A DNA stretch of 64,000 nucleotides from Lathyrus oleraceus (Eukaryota; Streptophyta; Magnoliopsida; Fabales; Fabaceae): positions 238,371,494-238,435,493 of the forward strand of contig NC_066584.1 of assembly GCF_024323335.1 (NCBI RefSeq), in the 5' to 3' direction. Every line of letters starts with the position of its first letter. Position 1 is the first letter of the stretch. The notes under the pieces are model-generated. The model saw only the letters and a program-made list of their open reading frames with translations. It did no database searches and was not told the origin of the DNA. This document shows, piece after piece, positions 45,711 through 55,839 of the stretch. The translations under genes were made by a program, and so were the position numbers.

Positions 45711-47429
45711 CATATCACATCCATCATCGCAAAGCCCTTGGCACCATCACTCTAAATTCATCGCAAACACTCTATCTCTCACTCACCACTCACTCAAAGC
45801 TCTTTTCTCCCATAAGCCGTTGAAGCTTCACATTAAAGCTTCAAATTGCTTGAGCTAAACCCACAAAGACGATATCCCTCACTGTTCGTTCACTCTCAAT
45901 CTCCAGAAGAAGAAGAAAGAAGGAAGAGAAGAGAACGATTTGCGTCAAAGAAAGTAAAGAAAAGGAATCAGAAACTCACCTGACGTATTTCCGGCCTCCT
46001 TCTCCGGTGAGTAATTCTCTAACCATCGCATTTTCGCATTTCCTGGTTACCAGATTGTGGAGTCTAGGAAGATGAATCCAAGCCCTAAGGTTGTAGATGC
46101 TGACTCTTCATAGTCTCCATTTAATTGGCTTTAAAACGACCTAGGGTTCTTCAAGTAGAAGCCTTCGATTAAGCTTATCCAGAGGGAATCTCACCATTCC
46201 ACTCCTAAATCCATAATTAACGCAGTGTTGCGCGCTAGATGGTGGCCTCTACCTTAGTTCAGGCGTACCACTGTTGCCGGAGGCAACCGTCGAAACGGTG
46301 TCCCACGGTGGCCAGTTGTCAAAGTAGGCTGCGAGTGAGGGAGGTAGTTAGTGTGCAGAAGGTTATTTTTCAAACTCTTGTTGACTTGTCCAAGTTCACG
46401 TTGGTCTTAGTTGCTTTTAGTGGGATTGGCTTCTTCTAAGCACAATGAACTTTGATTCACACTCGAATCTCCCTCATACACCCCCACTAGACAATGGACA
46501 ATGATCTATTAGGCTTAATCTAAAGCCCAGACTCGGTTGTTGCTCATCACCCTGTTTCATGGGTACACCCCCTGTGGCCAATAATGTTTCAGCATTGGGC
46601 TTGGCTGAAGCCCACATATCAAATTCAGATGTTTAACCCCTTTTCATGTGTTACACCCCTCCTAACCCATGCATTAATATTGTTTCATTTTTTAATTGAT
46701 TTTCAACCTTATTAATCAGCTTAATTAGCTAGCTTAGGTTAATTAGATTAATATTGTAATTAGGTTTTAGAATCTTGCTTTTTAAAACCCTAAGTTGATA
46801 ATTAGAATTAGTTAGGAATAATTAGGGGTTTTAGAAATTAAGTAATTTCTATACAAATGGATTAAGAGCAAGCTTTAGTATTTAATCAATTTTAGGACAT
46901 GGTTAGACATTGACTAGAATTTGATTTGTGCTAATATTTGGACATATTTTGTAAATGACCATTTTTCCCTTTAGGGGTAATTTTGGGCATTTTATAACAT
47001 GATCCCTTAGGACTAGAACTTGACATTAGGATTTAATCAGTTCCTAACAATTGTATGCTCCCTTAGGGCTTGTACCTAGAATTTTTTATCAAGACATTGA
47101 TTAACATGCACATGCTCCCCTAGGATTTTAACATAGGTCTTTTAATCAACTTTAATCAACCAATGCATGATCCTTTAGGATAGTGTCTAACAATTACTAA
47201 CTTCTAGATTAGGATTAACCTAGTTCCCTAAACCAAAATAAACCCATGATTTAATTGATCAAAAGAAATTTTAATCAATTAAATCCTTTGAACTTGTATA
47301 ATCCCACAGTCTAATTTGAGTGACCAAAAGACCCTTGGTCACTTAATATGACTTTTCTTCTAAGTTGTGGTGCTCGAAGCCTCAAGTCAAGATCTTCAAT
47401 CAAGGCATCCTCAGTCATACCAAGCAGCG

Positions 47430-48110
47430 GATTATACAAGTAATAAAAGGTGGAAACTACAAGAGTTTATTAAATCAAAATTGGGATTGTATGACGCGAG
47501 CCTTAAGTGATAGAGAAGGAGTGAGACCGGAGTATTCCTACCCCCATTCTGAGTATCGTTGGATATGGAATGTATGACCCAACACTCATTGTATTCACCT
47601 CTACTAATAGACTTTAGCACAATTCTAATCATACGAGTGACAAGTCTCTCTCTTCACAAAACAGTATGACAAAGCAAGGACTACGTCAACAACTTATCAA
47701 TTATGAATCGAGTTGTACGACACGAGCCTTAAGCAGTAGAGAAGGAGTGGAAATGGAGTATTCCTACCCCCATTCTGAGTATCTTTGGGTATGGGATGTA
47801 TGACCCAACGCTCATCGTATTCACCTCTATTTATAGACTTTAGTGCAATTCAAATCGAACGATTGTTAAGGTCTTCATCAACACAAGAAACAACTACAAA
47901 GATTCTTCTCTCTCCACTTGGAAGTTAAGACGATAATTACATGCCATGAGCCTTAAGTGGTAAATAAGGAATGAGACTGGAGCTTTCCTACACTCATTCT
48001 GGATATCTTTGGGTGCGATACGTTTGGCTCGTTGCTTATCGTATCCACCTTTACTCATAGACTTTAGTGTGATTCTTATCAAGTAACTATCAAGTCTTTT
48101 CATTCTCCAT
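47430..48110 (+). repeat. Tandem triplication, ~225-bp units, in element G LTR
   Basis: GAGCCTTAAG occurs at 47498, 47724 and 47948 (periods 226 and 224). It is followed each time by GAG..GTATTCCTACCCCCATTC and then ATAGACTTTAG.GCAATTC. The third unit is the most diverged. Confidence 0.9.
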
Positions 48111-48207
48111 TTATATCCATCTCAATTAAATTATTCTATCATCTCTTCTTGCCTCCTTAATCATCTTATTTTCAGCCCTAGTGGGCAGAACAACGATTGC
48201 CCTGATT

Positions 48208-48227
48208 TCCTTATTGCACTATAAGGA
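48208..48227 (+). other. Conserved LTR hairpin, element G copy 1
   Basis: TCCTTAT-TGCACT-ATAAGGA, a perfect 7-bp stem, followed by TACATAGGCA. Confidence 0.7.
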
Positions 48228-48717
48228 TACATAGGCAGTATAATCCAGATACTTCGCGAGCTATCTTATTTATCAATCTACCCTATTTATCAATCAATAA
48301 TTCTCCATTCATTCAATCATATCATCTTTTTGAGATCAATCATACCTCTCCTTGGACTCTTTGTCTATCCTTTTGGGATGTCTTAACGATAATCCATCTC
48401 TTCAATCAAGAGTTGTTTGGGTTACAACCTCAAACACTTAATTCAGTCTTTCTTTTTGGCTTTACCCTATAGTGGTGGCCTGCTAGTCCACGTATTGGTA
48501 AATTCTTACCTTGCTCTTCGATTCAGAGTCTATCTCCTTCTTGGATCCAAGATACTATCCTTATTCGATCTCGAACCATTTGTTTCCCCAACAAGTGATA
48601 TTATCCTTCGTACTATAGTACTGCAATCATTTCTTGAAGTGGTGTTTGTCTTTTGAGCCCCCGTTGCTTAGACAAATGTCTCTCCTCTTATGGTTCCGAA
48701 TTACAATTGTTTTGACT

Positions 48718-48737
48718 TTCTCATTGCATAATGAGAA
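48718..48737 (+). other. Conserved LTR hairpin, element G copy 2
   Basis: TTCTCAT-TGCATA-ATGAGAA, a perfect 7-bp stem differing from copy 1 by paired changes, followed by TATGTAGGCACGAGG. Confidence 0.7.
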
Positions 48738-49526
48738 TATGTAGGCACGAGGACGCGAATCCTTGGGGAGCATACTTCTAATTATTCCTTCTTCCGGCTT
48801 AGGGCATCATTCATATCTTTCACTATTAATTACCTACTTTCGATCATAAATCGTTCACCCAGTGACATATTATTTCTTTGACATTGAAATACACTTTCTT
48901 TGGAATCCCATATACATCCTTTTAGGACACCTAATGTAGTCCGCATTTCTACCTAGAGTTGTTTGGGCTACAACCTCAAACATTTAATTCCTTCCTTTTT
49001 TCGCTAAACACCCTATAGTGGCGGCCTGCTAGTCCATGCATCGGCTAAAGTTGTTTCCCTCTATGGTATGAATCTCATTTCTCTGATGGATTCCAATACA
49101 TTTTCACCTTTCGATTTAAAATAATACTTCCTCAGTCACTTATCACCAGATATTCAATTTCTGTGACTTCGATCACTTCATTTCGTTCATCTTCGTGATA
49201 CATTCGTATGCTACTTTCCGTCATTCCATATGATACATCAGTTATCTTTGAGCCAATTATATTACCCCTTTGTGCTCCTTCTTGCATCACCTTGTGAACC
49301 AAGAGATGTTTAGGATTATGCCCAAACACCTATTTCTTCGTCTTTTTGGCTTTACCCTATAGCGGCGGTTCTACTAGCCCGCATACTGGTAACAACCACC
49401 TTACTCTTGGGTTCATCTTTTCACCCTTGTTGGAGTTCAAAACTCAATTCTTTGGTTCAGACCACACCCTGATCACAATTCTTTTCACCTCCCACCTCTA
49501 GTTCCTTGAACTACGAAGCTCTAAAT

Positions 49527-49546
49527 TCCTCATTGCACTATGAGGA
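49527..49546 (+). other. Conserved LTR hairpin, element G copy 3
   Basis: TCCTCAT-TGCACT-ATGAGGA, a perfect 7-bp stem, preceded by GAACTACGAAGCTCT and followed by TACATAGGCATGAGG, as in Ogre A. Confidence 0.7.
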
Positions 49547-49861
49547 TACATAGGCATGAGGGCCCCAATCCTTACCGGGCACTTTATCTATTTCTATTCC
49601 TTTTCCCATTATTTTACGAGTAATCTTAGATATAACACCTATTCGAGCGAGACCAATCAAAACGGTTCCCAAGAAGTACCATGGATGTTTGGGGTGCTAA
49701 TACCTTCCCCTTGCATAACCGACTTCCTTACCCATCATATCTCTTTCCCCCGGGTTTTATCAATGTTTTCCCTTCCCTTTGGGGATAAATAAAGTTTAAT
49801 GGCGACTATGTTGTATGTTCGAGCGTGCGATGTGTTCGAGTATATTTCCGCTAGCTTCAAC

Positions 49862-49879
49862 TGGAGACACTGCTAGGGA
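49862..49879 (+). other. Primer-binding site of element G
   Basis: TGGAGACACTGCTAGGGA, two bases after the LTR end, differs at three positions from the Ogre PBS TGGCGACTCTGCTGGGGA (tRNA-Arg type). Confidence 0.85.
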
Positions 49880-50547
49880 ATTTGCTTCTTGGAGCATTTC
49901 CTAGTCGCTAAAAGGAGTCGAGCCTAGTTTAGGTTGTTCTCTCGCTAGTTTTAGGTGCTTACCTTTATGGATTTACTCACTCTATTTATCATATTTACTT
50001 TATTATTCTAGATATTGTTATAGATATTATCTATTACGCTGTTGTTGGGTTGGGATAGACTACATGAGAGGAAAGCTCTATAACCGAGCTTAGTATACAC
50101 ATAGGATAGATTTGTGGATAGTCGTGTACGCCAGCGTTTCACACGTTGGGTTGTCACTAGAACCACACCCGGACTAGAATCACTTGGAAGTACTTTTATC
50201 CTGTGAGTATTCACTACGGCAGGCTATTTCCATTTCAAGTCGATGACTTTGGGAGACCTTCTAGGAACCATCTTGGATCATTGTCCAGACCTGTGAGGGG
50301 GATATGGGTTTTTATATTAGGAAGCCATAGACTCTACCTACCCCGATACTCATGTCGCGTCAAACTTTTGAACCTGCAACAAATGGCATATACAAATTAT
50401 TTAGAGCATATCAGAGCTTTGAATCTGCGTGACTTATATCATTCCATCACTACATTATCATTCATCATGACAAAATTTTTGCATATGCATTTATTTTCCA
50501 GGAATCCAAGAGTCCAATTTGTTGACTAAGCATTCGGGGCAAAACAT
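49880..50547 (+). other. 5' leader of Ogre-like element G
   Basis: Untranslated leader between the PBS and ORF1 without sustained frame (one 108-codon open stretch at 50203-50529 looks accidental). Contains the CTCTATAACCGAGCTTAGTA-type sequence of Ogre leaders. No other feature. Confidence 0.5.
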
Positions 50548-52190
50548 GAATCCCGAGAGGAAAAACATTCACAATTACAAGTTCGTGGAACCTCAACTGA
50601 CTGTCTTAAGAGGACTAGGGGCACTTTAGATCTTGGAATCAAAGATGACTTCAAGACGTTTTATGGCAACCTTTTGGGAATCGTGAACACCGAAGTCAAT
50701 ACCGCTGTTGTGCACACTCTGGTGTAATTCTATGATTCTCCGCTGAGATGCTTTACATTCCAAGATTACCAGTTGACACCCACATTGGAAGAGTATTCAC
50801 ACATTCTGGGTATTAGGATAAAGAACCAAGTGCCTTATGTTCGCACTAAGTAACTCCCCAAATATCAATTCCTTGCTGAAGCTCTCCACATAGGGAAGGA
50901 GGAAGTGGAGTTGAACCTGAAACCTAAGGGTGGAATTCATGGCTTCACCTCAAAGTTTCTAGAAGATAAAGCTATTTCCTTCACCGAAGCTTGGAGTTGT
51001 ACGACCTTTAACGCCAATTTAGCTCTACTAATCTATGGGATCGTACTGTTTCCGAACATGGAAGAATTCGTGGATCTGGCCGTTATTCATATTTTTCTAA
51101 CTCAGAATCCTATTCCCACTCTTCTTGCTGATACTTACTACTCTATCCATGTGAGGACCCAAAAGAAGAAAGGAACCATCATCTGATGTACTCCTTTGCT
51201 GTATAGATGGTTTATTTCGCATCTACCCAGCCAAGGCCCTTTCGTTGAAAACAAAGACAACTTGAAATGGTCCCAGCGGATCATGTCCTTGAACATCGAA
51301 GACATCTCCTGGTATTCTCGAATCCACGACAGCATCAAGCTCATCCTCAACTATGGTAATTTTCCTAATGTACCTCTTCTTGGTACGAAAGGGGGAATCA
51401 ATTACAATCCGAGGTTGGCATTACGACAGTTGGGATACCCCATGGTAGATAAGCCTGATCTCAAGAGTGTAGAAGGTTTCGTCTTGTATGAAGGGGTTGA
51501 AGATCCATAATTAGTCAAGAAGATCATCAAGGCTTGGGAACAATTTGTCCTCAAGGGAGAGTTGAAATGGGTAAGAAGAATTGCATTGCCAAGGAAGCTT
51601 ACACCAAATGGGTAAAAGACAGGGTTAGTGATATTTTTCTGCCATTTCCGTCTAAACCATCCATGAGCATCAAGCCTCCTGAACCAGTAATCCATCAAAC
51701 TTCTGAGGTTGATGAGTTGAAAAGTGTTATCAAGGCCCTAGAGAAAGAGAACGCCGATCTCAAATCTAGGCTTGGTAACATCTCCTTGGAGAAAGAAACT
51801 TTGAAGTTCAACTTGAATCAGAAAAGAGACAGGGTGCGTCAAGCAGATGACGAGGTGCAAACCGAGGTATTCAAAAGAATCAAGGTGGGTGACACACTCA
51901 AGGGGACTTATGCCAGTTTGACAGTAAAGAAAAAACAGTTAGCCGAGACTCAATACCAGGCTTGTAAAGTGGAGCTTAATTACAGAGAACAGACCAAGAA
52001 GCTCTGAGGCCTGCTAGAAGCTTGCAAGAAAGGGTTGAAGGATGAGCAAAGTCGCATCAAACAATTAGAGGTCACTCTTCGCCATAATCAGTATGAGCTA
52101 AACTAGAGACTTGAGGAGATCCGCGAACTAAAAGAGAAATCACGCAAGAACTCGGAAGACGCCAACCTACAAGTGAATGATAGCCTGAAG
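50548..52190 (+). pseudogene. Ogre extra ORF1 (DUF7745-like) of element G
   Basis: Starts MNPERKNIHNYKFVEPQLTV at 50548. A shift near 50630 leads to DDFKTFYGNLLGIVNTEVNT, then CFTFQDYQLTPTLEEYSHIL and (50905-51186) GFTSKFLEDKAISF, NANLALLIYGIVLFPNMEEF and NPIPTLLADTYYSIHVRTQK. The second half (51196-51510) has SWYSRIHDSIKLILNYGNFP and LLGTKGGINYNPRLALRQLG. The C-terminal part (51660-52190) is coiled coil (VDELKSVIKALEKENADLKS). Paralogous to 5362-6935. Stops at 50734, 50850, 51184, 51508 and 52005. Role unknown; upstream of gag as in Ogre. Confidence 0.85.
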
Positions 52191-52780
52191 AAGAACCATG
52201 GACATCTCGAAAATCTCCCCAACTAGGAGGAAACAGTTGTGAGAAGCATTTCAGGCGAACCTGATCACGACCTACCACCTGAAGGAAGCACGATGTTGGG
52301 AGAATGGAGCGCATGCCTGTCCCCGAATTCTCAGATTTATTACGAGGAGTTATTGTCAAAATGTTTCTGAATATTGCCCATTAGGCTTGCTTTGTAATTC
52401 ACTAGGTTGATGTCTGATAGGATCGATGTTGAGACTCTTGTATCCTAATGGGAAGCTTATTGATATGTACTTGTATTCCGTTTTCTCGATATATGAATAG
52501 AAGAGTTTCTTGGTTATTGGTTTCATAAACTGTCTCTCTTTATGCTTTGTATTTGCTCATGTTGATAAACAAACTCAAGGATTGGAAGTTTATTCCTTTA
52601 CAAAAATGAATATAACATAAATAAATATGCACATATTAATTTTTTTTGCATACATGCATGCATTCACGCATTTATCTGTCATAAGCCTCCAGAAAACAAA
52701 ATGCTCACTCTTGCCATCTTTCCACAGCAAAAACGACGACTCGTCATCACTATTTCACTCGCGCAAAAAAATCCAAGATC
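52191..52780 (+). other. ORF1-gag spacer of element G
   Basis: End of ORF1 and untranslated gap with ATGAATAGAAGAGTTTCTTG-type sequence typical of the Ogre spacer. No other feature. Confidence 0.5.
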
Positions 52781-52913
52781 ATGGCTGACTTTGAAGCTGA
52801 CAACGTTGTTGTCTGTCAAACGCTCACCCAAGTCCAGGGCAAAATGGACTTATTCCAAGGCAACATGGAGGCCATCTTGTAACTCCTCCAGACTTAGAGG
52901 GCTCCTGCCTATG
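52781..52913 (+). pseudogene. Ogre gag start of element G, truncated
   Basis: ATG at 52781 begins MADFEADNVVVCQTLTQVQG, then KMDLFQGNMEAIL and a stop, then LLQT and a stop. It is interrupted at 52913/52914 by the Athila D LTR. Matches the short helical start of Ogre gag (MAD..Q....L...V..IK.KMD.). Confidence 0.7.
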
Positions 52914-53710
52914 TGATGCGTGCTTTTCGCAAGTATATGAACGCGTCAGAGTAATATAAAAGATTGTCGAATCCATAGAGACCAAGTGTCAATCTATCGT
53001 TATCTATTGTTATGGTGTTTATCAAAGGCAACTAAAATAGGCGTTTTTAGAGTGTGCAATGAAAAGTAAAGTGTTGAATAAAGTTCAATTAATAAAGACA
53101 AGGTCGAATGTAATTCACATAATCAATTAATAATCCAAGTACTTGCTAATAGAACTACTTATGGGCAGTGTTTCCTACTTTGAAAAGAACCAATTTAATA
53201 GGAGTTGTCGCTTTCGCGTATTCAGAACCGAGTTGTACTCTCTAATCAAACCCTCTTATTGTCACTTATAAAAAGGCGCGCATTGCATTAGAGTAGTAAA
53301 CCTATTTTTAAGAAATAAAGTATCTTGGCTAAGTTGAAAAGTATTTTAACCTGGATTTCTTAACCAAAAGAGGTTCTCACGAACCAGACTCTAAACTTAT
53401 AAACGCGTCCGAAAATAGTTTTAAAATCTCTTTTCTTCTTAAGTTAAAAACTCCTAATGAACTAAACAAAGCGCTTTCGCTGTTTTTGAAATAGTTAAAA
53501 ACAATTAAGTTTAAAAAGACGTTGGACGGCTTTCGATCTTACCCAACGGAAATTAAGTGCGGGAAAACTTAAGTTGAAAGTTAAAATAGCCCTTAAGTGT
53601 TTCTACGAACAATTGTACGGATTATCGGTTCAATTACGATCCTTACATTCTAACCTTATAGATTTAGTTAGACATGGTAAAGTAAAGGTGCATTAATTTA
53701 AATAAAAGTC

Positions 53711-53985
53711 GTGCGAGTGCGAAAAGTAAATAAAAGTAGTGCGAGTGCGAGAAATAAATAAAAGTAGTGCGAGTGCGAGAAATAAATAAAAGTAGTGCGA
53801 GTGCGAGAAATAAATAAAAGTAGTGCGAGTGCGAGAAATAAATAAAGTAAAGTGCGGGTGCGAGAAATAAATAAAGTAAAGCGAGTGCGGGAAATAAATA
53901 AAGTAAAGACAGTGCGAGAAATAAATAAAGTAAAGACAGTGCGAGAAATAAATAAAGTAAAGTGTGAGTGCGGGAAAATAAAATA
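53711..53985 (-). repeat. 28-bp minisatellite in Athila D LTR
   Basis: GTGCGAGTGCGAGAAATAAA begins at 53711, 53739, 53767, 53795 and 53823 (period 28), then about five more variant units. Apparent open frames across it are artefacts of the repeat. Confidence 0.95.
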
Positions 53986-54261
53986 GATAAAGGCAAAGTA
54001 ATAAAAACCTGCTCCAATCGGAGGGTTAAATAAAATGCAAAGCGAAAATGAATATGGCGGCAGGATTAACTTCCATCCAAAGTGCTCCAAACTCGATTAC
54101 AGACTCAATCACAAAACTCGATTACACAATTGTGGTAACACCCCAATGCGAAGCAATTACCACTTTAAAATACTGAATATATGCCTAAGTGAGACAAATT
54201 TTGCTATGAGTTTGCCTCTGTTCTAAGTTTGGATGGTTGAACAAGTGATTTCGAGTCTCTA

Positions 54262-54270
54262 TTTATAGGA
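54262..54270 (-). promoter_or_regulatory. TATA box of Athila D LTR
   Basis: Minus strand CTATAAATAGAGACTC, about 415 bp from the LTR start and about 65 bp downstream of the dyad array. Confidence 0.65.
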
Positions 54271-54334
54271 GAGTAAAATGATGGAAATGACAAGGATGCC
54301 CTTCAACTTGAAAATGGGAGGCAAAACGTTTCCT

Positions 54335-54501
54335 CTTGTGGCGCCCGCCACAAGGCCACTGCACCCGCCACAAGGCCATGTCGCCCGCCACAAGGCCAAT
54401 CTGAGGTGCCTTAGTGGAAGTAGTGGGGAACGTGGCAGTTGAGGGAAGTTGAGCTAGGACACGTCATGGCAGGGCCTGTGGCACCAGCCACAGTGGGAGC
54501 C
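54335..54501 (-). repeat. Promoter-proximal dyad array, GTGGCG-N2-CGCCAC type
   Basis: Three close copies of a GTGGCGCCCGCCACAAGGCC unit at 54338-54396, one variant at 54478-54494 (GTGGCACCAGCCAC) and a half-site. Two more copies occur outside the LTR at 57508-57546. Confidence 0.85.
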
Positions 54502-54685
54502 ACAAGTACAAAATGCTGAATTTTAGGGTTTTTAGCTCTTTTTCACTCCTTTTCTCGATCGGGGCTCCAATTAAAGTAAAAACCTGAAAACAAAGAGAAA
54601 CATAGTAATAACACAACAAAATGACAATAAAACTACTAAAATGCATGTGAAATCGGAGTCGAAAATACGGTGAATTTCAGTGTCA

Positions 54686-54703
54686 TCAAACTCTCCCACA
54701 CTT
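54686..54703 (-). other. Polypurine tract of Athila D
   Basis: Minus strand AAGTGTGGGAGAGTTTGA immediately before the 3' LTR; it would prime plus-strand DNA synthesis. A second similar tract, AAGTGTGGGAGGAGACTC, lies at 55730-55747. Confidence 0.75.
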
Positions 54704-55800
54704 AAACCTTTGCTTGTCCTCAAGCAAAACATTAAAAAGCTTAGAGAAGAAAAGTTGGTGTAAACGAGTGCTTCAGGTTAAAAGATTTCTAAGTTCAAGT
54801 TGGGATGCAGTGATAGGTACTAACTGAGTGAACTAAGGGTATCATGATGACACTTATCCGTAAATACGGACATAAACTTCATTCCTATATTAACCAACCC
54901 ATATTATCCCACAATACCTAGGCCTGCCTCTTCATCTCTTTTTCTGTCCTTTTCATTCAGGCGCAATCACATTAAGCCCGTTATCCGTACATGCTTCATA
55001 GCAGAGTGACCTGTTAGTGATTATGATCTAAGCATGGGGTTTCTGGCACATAAATATGTGTAAACCCTTTTATTCGACCCAACTGCAGTTGTGGGGGATC
55101 GGATCGTAATCCGCCCTACCAAGTTCAGTGCCAGATACCTCTGAACCAACTAACAGTGGGTGAGTTTTTCTTTTTCTTTTTGGAGCAAATTTTTACAATT
55201 CTTTGGTTTAAATGACTTTGTGAGGGTCACCTATACCGGAGTTGCCTTTTTGCTTTCTTTTATTTATTTTGCTGGATCATTCACTTATTTGTATCGGTCC
55301 CCTACGTAGAGGATGCGTAGGCCGGAGCTGTCTGCTGAGATAAACTACTGAGGACTTATACTGAAATGATGATTAAGGCCATGGTATATGGGGTTTCGGG
55401 AATGATTCATATATTTACGAAGCTTATGGTGCTAAAATAATACTGATGTTTCGCAAAGTTCTCCCAAGTCACCGCATCCTTACTCAAACCCGTCTTAAAA
55501 ACCCGAAAACTTTCGGAATAACACTGTTTTCTTTTGCAAAAAAAATTCGGTAGGGCTAAAGGTATAGGGAGATTAGACTGTACTAAAGATACACTATATT
55601 TGGTGACTCGTCAGACTCATGCATTATCTAAGACACTTACACTGAAAGCAAAATAAACAACTAAAAGGCAATAAAAATAAACAAACTATCAAAAAACAGC
55701 AAAGAAAAGCGATAAAGAAAAGACAATAGAGTCTCCTCCCACACTTAAATCGAACATTGTCCCCAATGTTTCGAAATAAGATAACGGAAGAGTTACCTGA
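54704..55800 (-). other. Non-coding region between second ORF and polypurine tract
   Basis: About 1.1 kb with stops in all frames. It contains a second polypurine-tract-like motif near its right end and a conserved-looking GGGGACAATGTTCGATTTAA phrase (55750-55770). No other feature. Confidence 0.5.
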
Positions 55801-55839
55801 CAACCTACTGCTGACCACTGGTGCCCTCGCCATCCTGAG

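Larger units (their letters stand above)
42858..49859 (+). repeat. Ogre-like LTR of element G (about 7.0 kb)
   Basis: Starts TGTAGTACCCTAAAATTTTC and ends CGCTAGCTTCA, directly followed by a PBS. The 3' part matches the Ogre A LTR (CGGTTCCCAAGAAGTACCAT region, 49660-49730). Its length exceeds the usual 4-6 kb, partly because of internal tandem duplications (47430-48110, and a looser triplication of a 100-bp block at 48410, 48956 and 49302). TATA at 45701. Short open stretches inside (43373, 44083, 44504, 47365) look non-coding. Confidence 0.8.
52914..54685 (-). repeat. Athila D 3' LTR (1772 bp)
   Basis: Starts (minus) TGACACTGAAATTCACCG at 54685, directly after a polypurine tract, and ends CGAAAAGCACGCATCA at 52914. 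Contains a dyad array (54335-54501), TATAAATAG (54262-54270) and a 28-bp minisatellite (53711-53985). Confidence 0.88.

Noticed and set aside
50203..50529. 108-codon frame in the leader of element G
   Set aside because: Located between PBS and ORF1 where Ogre leaders are non-coding; no similarity to known proteins.
53664..54090. Long overlapping open frames with LFLALALLLF-like repeats
   Set aside because: They are translations of the 28-bp minisatellite in the Athila LTR, open in several frames at once; no start context or family.
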